From an uncultured bacterium (GTDB lineage: Bacteria > Desulfobacterota > Desulfovibrionia > Desulfovibrionales > Desulfovibrionaceae): DNA of 8,649 bases. The notes below the pieces were generated by a model. The model was given only the letters and a program-made list of their open reading frames with translations, was not told where the DNA came from and did no database searches. The stretch is taken from contig CAJMRA010000083.1 in NCBI GenBank assembly GCA_905215675.1, positions 1-8,649 of the forward strand. Reading direction: 5' to 3'. Of the stretch, positions 7,544 through 8,649 are shown piece by piece (positions within the stretch are counted from its first letter, which is position 1; each line of letters opens with the position of its first letter). The translations under genes were made by a program, and so were the position numbers.

Positions 7544-7549
7544 CTCCTT
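7544..7549 (-). promoter_or_regulatory. Ribosome binding site of the epimerase gene
   Basis: AAGGAG on the minus strand lies six bases before the ATG at 7537. It is the strongest Shine-Dalgarno sequence in the window, and it decides this start over the in-frame ATG codons at 7603 and 7558. Confidence 0.8.
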
Positions 7550-7612
7550 CTGCGTCATGAACAGTTGCACGAGCGGCAGGGCGCATGGCGCACGCCGACG
7601 CACTGCCGTCAG

Positions 7613-7641
7613 AGGGTACGTCAGAAGCCCGATACGGGCAA
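7613..7641 (-). promoter_or_regulatory. Weak candidate sigma70-type promoter for the epimerase-U32 unit
   Basis: On the minus strand, TTGCCC (7641-7636) and TACCCT (7618-7613) are separated by 17 bases. The spacing is ideal but each box matches consensus only in part, and the region is GC-rich. A GCCCG/CGGGC inverted repeat (7627-7639) overlaps the -35 box and the spacer. The position is sensible for the leftward unit, but this is only a candidate. Confidence 0.25.
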
Positions 7642-7647
7642 GAGGGC

Positions 7648-7676
7648 TTGTGAGGGCCGGGCAAGGCGGCTATGAT
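7648..7676 (+). promoter_or_regulatory. Sigma70-type promoter for the membrane-protein gene
   Basis: TTGTGA (7648-7653) and TATGAT (7671-7676) are separated by exactly 17 bases. They match the -35 consensus at four of six positions and the -10 consensus at five of six. Transcription would start near 7683, about 34 bases before the chosen TTG start codon. The -10 box covers the in-frame ATG at 7672, so that ATG cannot be the start if this promoter is used. Confidence 0.65.
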
Positions 7677-7695
7677 GGATGCTGTATTTCCATCA
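7673..7695. promoter_or_regulatory. Inverted repeat over the -10 box and start site, possible operator
   Basis: TGATGGA (7673-7679) and TCCATCA (7689-7695) form perfect 7-bp arms around 9 bases. The centre lies at about 7684, on the predicted transcription start, and the left arm overlaps the -10 box. The position suits a repressor site or a 5' leader hairpin. No known regulator motif is recognised, and chance cannot be excluded. Confidence 0.4.
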
Positions 7696-7716
7696 ACCTT
7701 TTGCGAGGGTAGCAGT

Positions 7717-8589
7717 TTGGATAAACATTCCCTGCCGTCTCACGGCATGCGCGCCGATGCGGGCTGGACCTCCGATCGCCCGGCGTCCCGGCTCTATCGT
7801 TCCGACCCCAAAAAGGACGCCATGTGGTATATGTTCATTGCGGTCGTGCTGCTGGAACTGGCCGTGGCCGTCGTTGCCATGCTCTGCGGCATCATGCGGG
7901 CCGAACCGGCCGTTCCCGGAGGCACGCCGGTCATGCAGTTCCCGTGGCTGGGCTGGATTGTCGGGGCCGTGGTCGCGCCCGTGGCGCTCTTTCTGCTGCT
8001 GCAGCTTTCCAGCCTTGTATTGACAAAGGCCCTGGATGGTTCCGTGGAGGCCGCGCCGGAAGCGCCGGATGCCGAGCTCGTGCCGCAACGCGTCCGGCGT
8101 TTCTATGCCTGCGTCCGCCATGCGCCGGTGGTGGTCCTGCTGGTCTGCCTGCTCCTGCTGGGCGCGGCCATGATTTTTCTCGGCGATTTCTGGGAAGCCG
8201 TGCGCCGCGCGGGCGGCGCGCTGACGCCCTATGTCCCGTGGTTCGTGGGCGGGGCCGCCGCCTTTCTGGCCGTGGGCTATCTGGGCCGTCTGTTCTTTGT
8301 GTTCCGCCACCGCCAGATGGAGCAGGAATACGCCTTCCGGCGCGAAGTTCTGGAAAAGACCGGCATTGTGCTTGTCAGCAAGAACAGCGTGCCGCTGGCA
8401 CCTTCAGGACAGGGCCTCGAAGCCCTGCCCGGCGGCGGCTACCAGCTGACGGATTCGCCCGCGCTTCCGCCCGCCGATCCTTCCGATACCCCGGAAGCGC
8501 CGGAAAATCCGGCGTCGCCGACGCCCGCCGACGATGACGTCGTTGACGTGGACGACAAGGATGTGCGCCCCGCGCCGCCCGCAAGGTAG
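7717..8589 (+). CDS. Uncharacterised four-segment membrane protein with acidic, proline-rich tail
   Basis: I do not recognise this family. The 290-residue product, counted from a TTG start, has a hydrophilic N-terminus (1-35). Four hydrophobic segments follow at about 36-60, 76-104, 137-156 and 173-196. Next comes a charged juxtamembrane stretch FRHRQMEQEYAFRREVLEK (196-214) that could form a helix. The C-terminus (about 245-290) is rich in Pro, Ala and Asp, including DDDVVDVDDKDV (272-283), and looks disordered. There is no cleavable signal peptide and no visible catalytic motif. The TTG at 7717 has GAGGGT six bases upstream and lies just after the predicted promoter. ATGs at 7747 and 7822 (the latter with AAAAAGGA upstream) are alternatives; the last would place the first membrane segment at the N-terminus. 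The gene stands alone on its strand in this window. A role in membrane regulation or assembly would be a guess. Confidence 0.85.
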   Translation: MDKHSLPSHGMRADAGWTSDRPASRLYRSDPKKDAMWYMFIAVVLLELAVAVVAMLCGIMRAEPAVPGGTPVMQFPWLGWIVGAVVAPVALFLLLQLSSLVLTKALDGSVEAAPEAPDAELVPQRVRRFYACVRHAPVVVLLVCLLLLGAAMIFLGDFWEAVRRAGGALTPYVPWFVGGAAAFLAVGYLGRLFFVFRHRQMEQEYAFRREVLEKTGIVLVSKNSVPLAPSGQGLEALPGGGYQLTDSPALPPADPSDTPEAPENPASPTPADDDVVDVDDKDVRPAPPAR

Positions 8590-8617
8590 CGTGCTTACTA
8601 CTGTCCGTAGTCTGTTT

Positions 8618-8635
8618 GGGGGGAAGGGGAACCCC
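8618..8635 (+). repeat. G-rich motif downstream of the membrane-protein gene
   Basis: GGGGGGAAGGGGAACCCC starts 28 bases after the stop codon and continues into CTCTGCTGGCG. It shares its AGGGGAACCCC core and the following TCTGCTG with the motif at the left edge of the window. G and C runs can pair around the central AAGGGGAA. A small ACTAC/GTAGT inverted repeat (8597-8611) precedes it. There is no T-run, so a classic terminator is not supported. Confidence 0.5.
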
Positions 8636-8649
8636 TCTGCTGGCGCGAG

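Noticed and set aside
7538..7603. N-terminal extension of the epimerase to 7603
   Set aside because: The Rossmann strand MHVLVTGAAGFIG begins at 7537 with an ideal AAGGAG six bases upstream.
7672..7716. ATG at 7672 as the start of the membrane-protein gene
   Set aside because: It lies within the -10 box TATGAT and has no Shine-Dalgarno sequence, whereas TTG at 7717 has GAGGGT at good spacing.
1..8649. CRISPR array, tRNA, insertion sequence or defence-island hallmark genes
   Set aside because: No regularly spaced repeats, tRNA-like cloverleaf, transposase or integrase motifs were seen. The helicase-nuclease fusion resembles repair enzymes more than known phage-defence systems, though a defence role cannot be excluded.

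Overview
The window is GC-rich and densely coded. It reads as chromosomal DNA from a Desulfovibrio-like sulfate reducer (Desulfovibrionaceae). That placement is an inference from GC content, protein character and gene content; there is no rRNA or other marker gene to confirm it. There are five protein-coding genes, four on the minus strand and one on the plus strand, reading away from a single intergenic region at about 7538-7716. I found no rRNA, tRNA, CRISPR array, insertion sequence or phage gene.

Layout, in the direction of minus-strand transcription: (1) a UDP-glucuronate 4-epimerase-type sugar-nucleotide epimerase (7537-6527) overlaps by 8 bp (2) a long U32 'peptidase' family protein of the RlhA/TrhP RNA-hydroxylation type (6534-4333). 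This pair is closed by a strong intrinsic terminator (about 4270-4319). After a gap of about 200 bp comes (3) a TrmN6/YfiC-like adenine-N6 methyltransferase (4115-3318). It overlaps by an ATGA junction (4) a 1074-residue protein (3321-97) that joins a complete endonuclease Q-like PHP nuclease with its zinc-ribbon region to a complete UvrD/Rep-type superfamily 1 helicase. On the plus strand, (5) an unrecognised membrane protein with four predicted membrane segments (7717-8589) is driven by a good sigma70-type promoter. A 7-bp inverted repeat overlaps the -10 box of that promoter.

The most notable gene is the EndoQ-UvrD fusion. EndoQ cuts DNA 5' of deaminated or abasic nucleotides, and UvrD helicases displace nicked strands, so one polypeptide could nick at uracil or hypoxanthine and then unwind from the nick. 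Its translational coupling to a nucleic-acid adenine methyltransferase may be meaningful or may be incidental packing. Two RNA-modification-type proteins (U32 and TrmN6-like) lie in adjacent units. The sugar epimerase looks functionally unrelated and is probably a co-transcribed neighbour.

Both window edges carry a similar G-rich motif containing GGGGAACCCC. Each lies a few dozen bases downstream of the outermost gene and in that gene's reading direction, which suggests a dispersed gene-end element.
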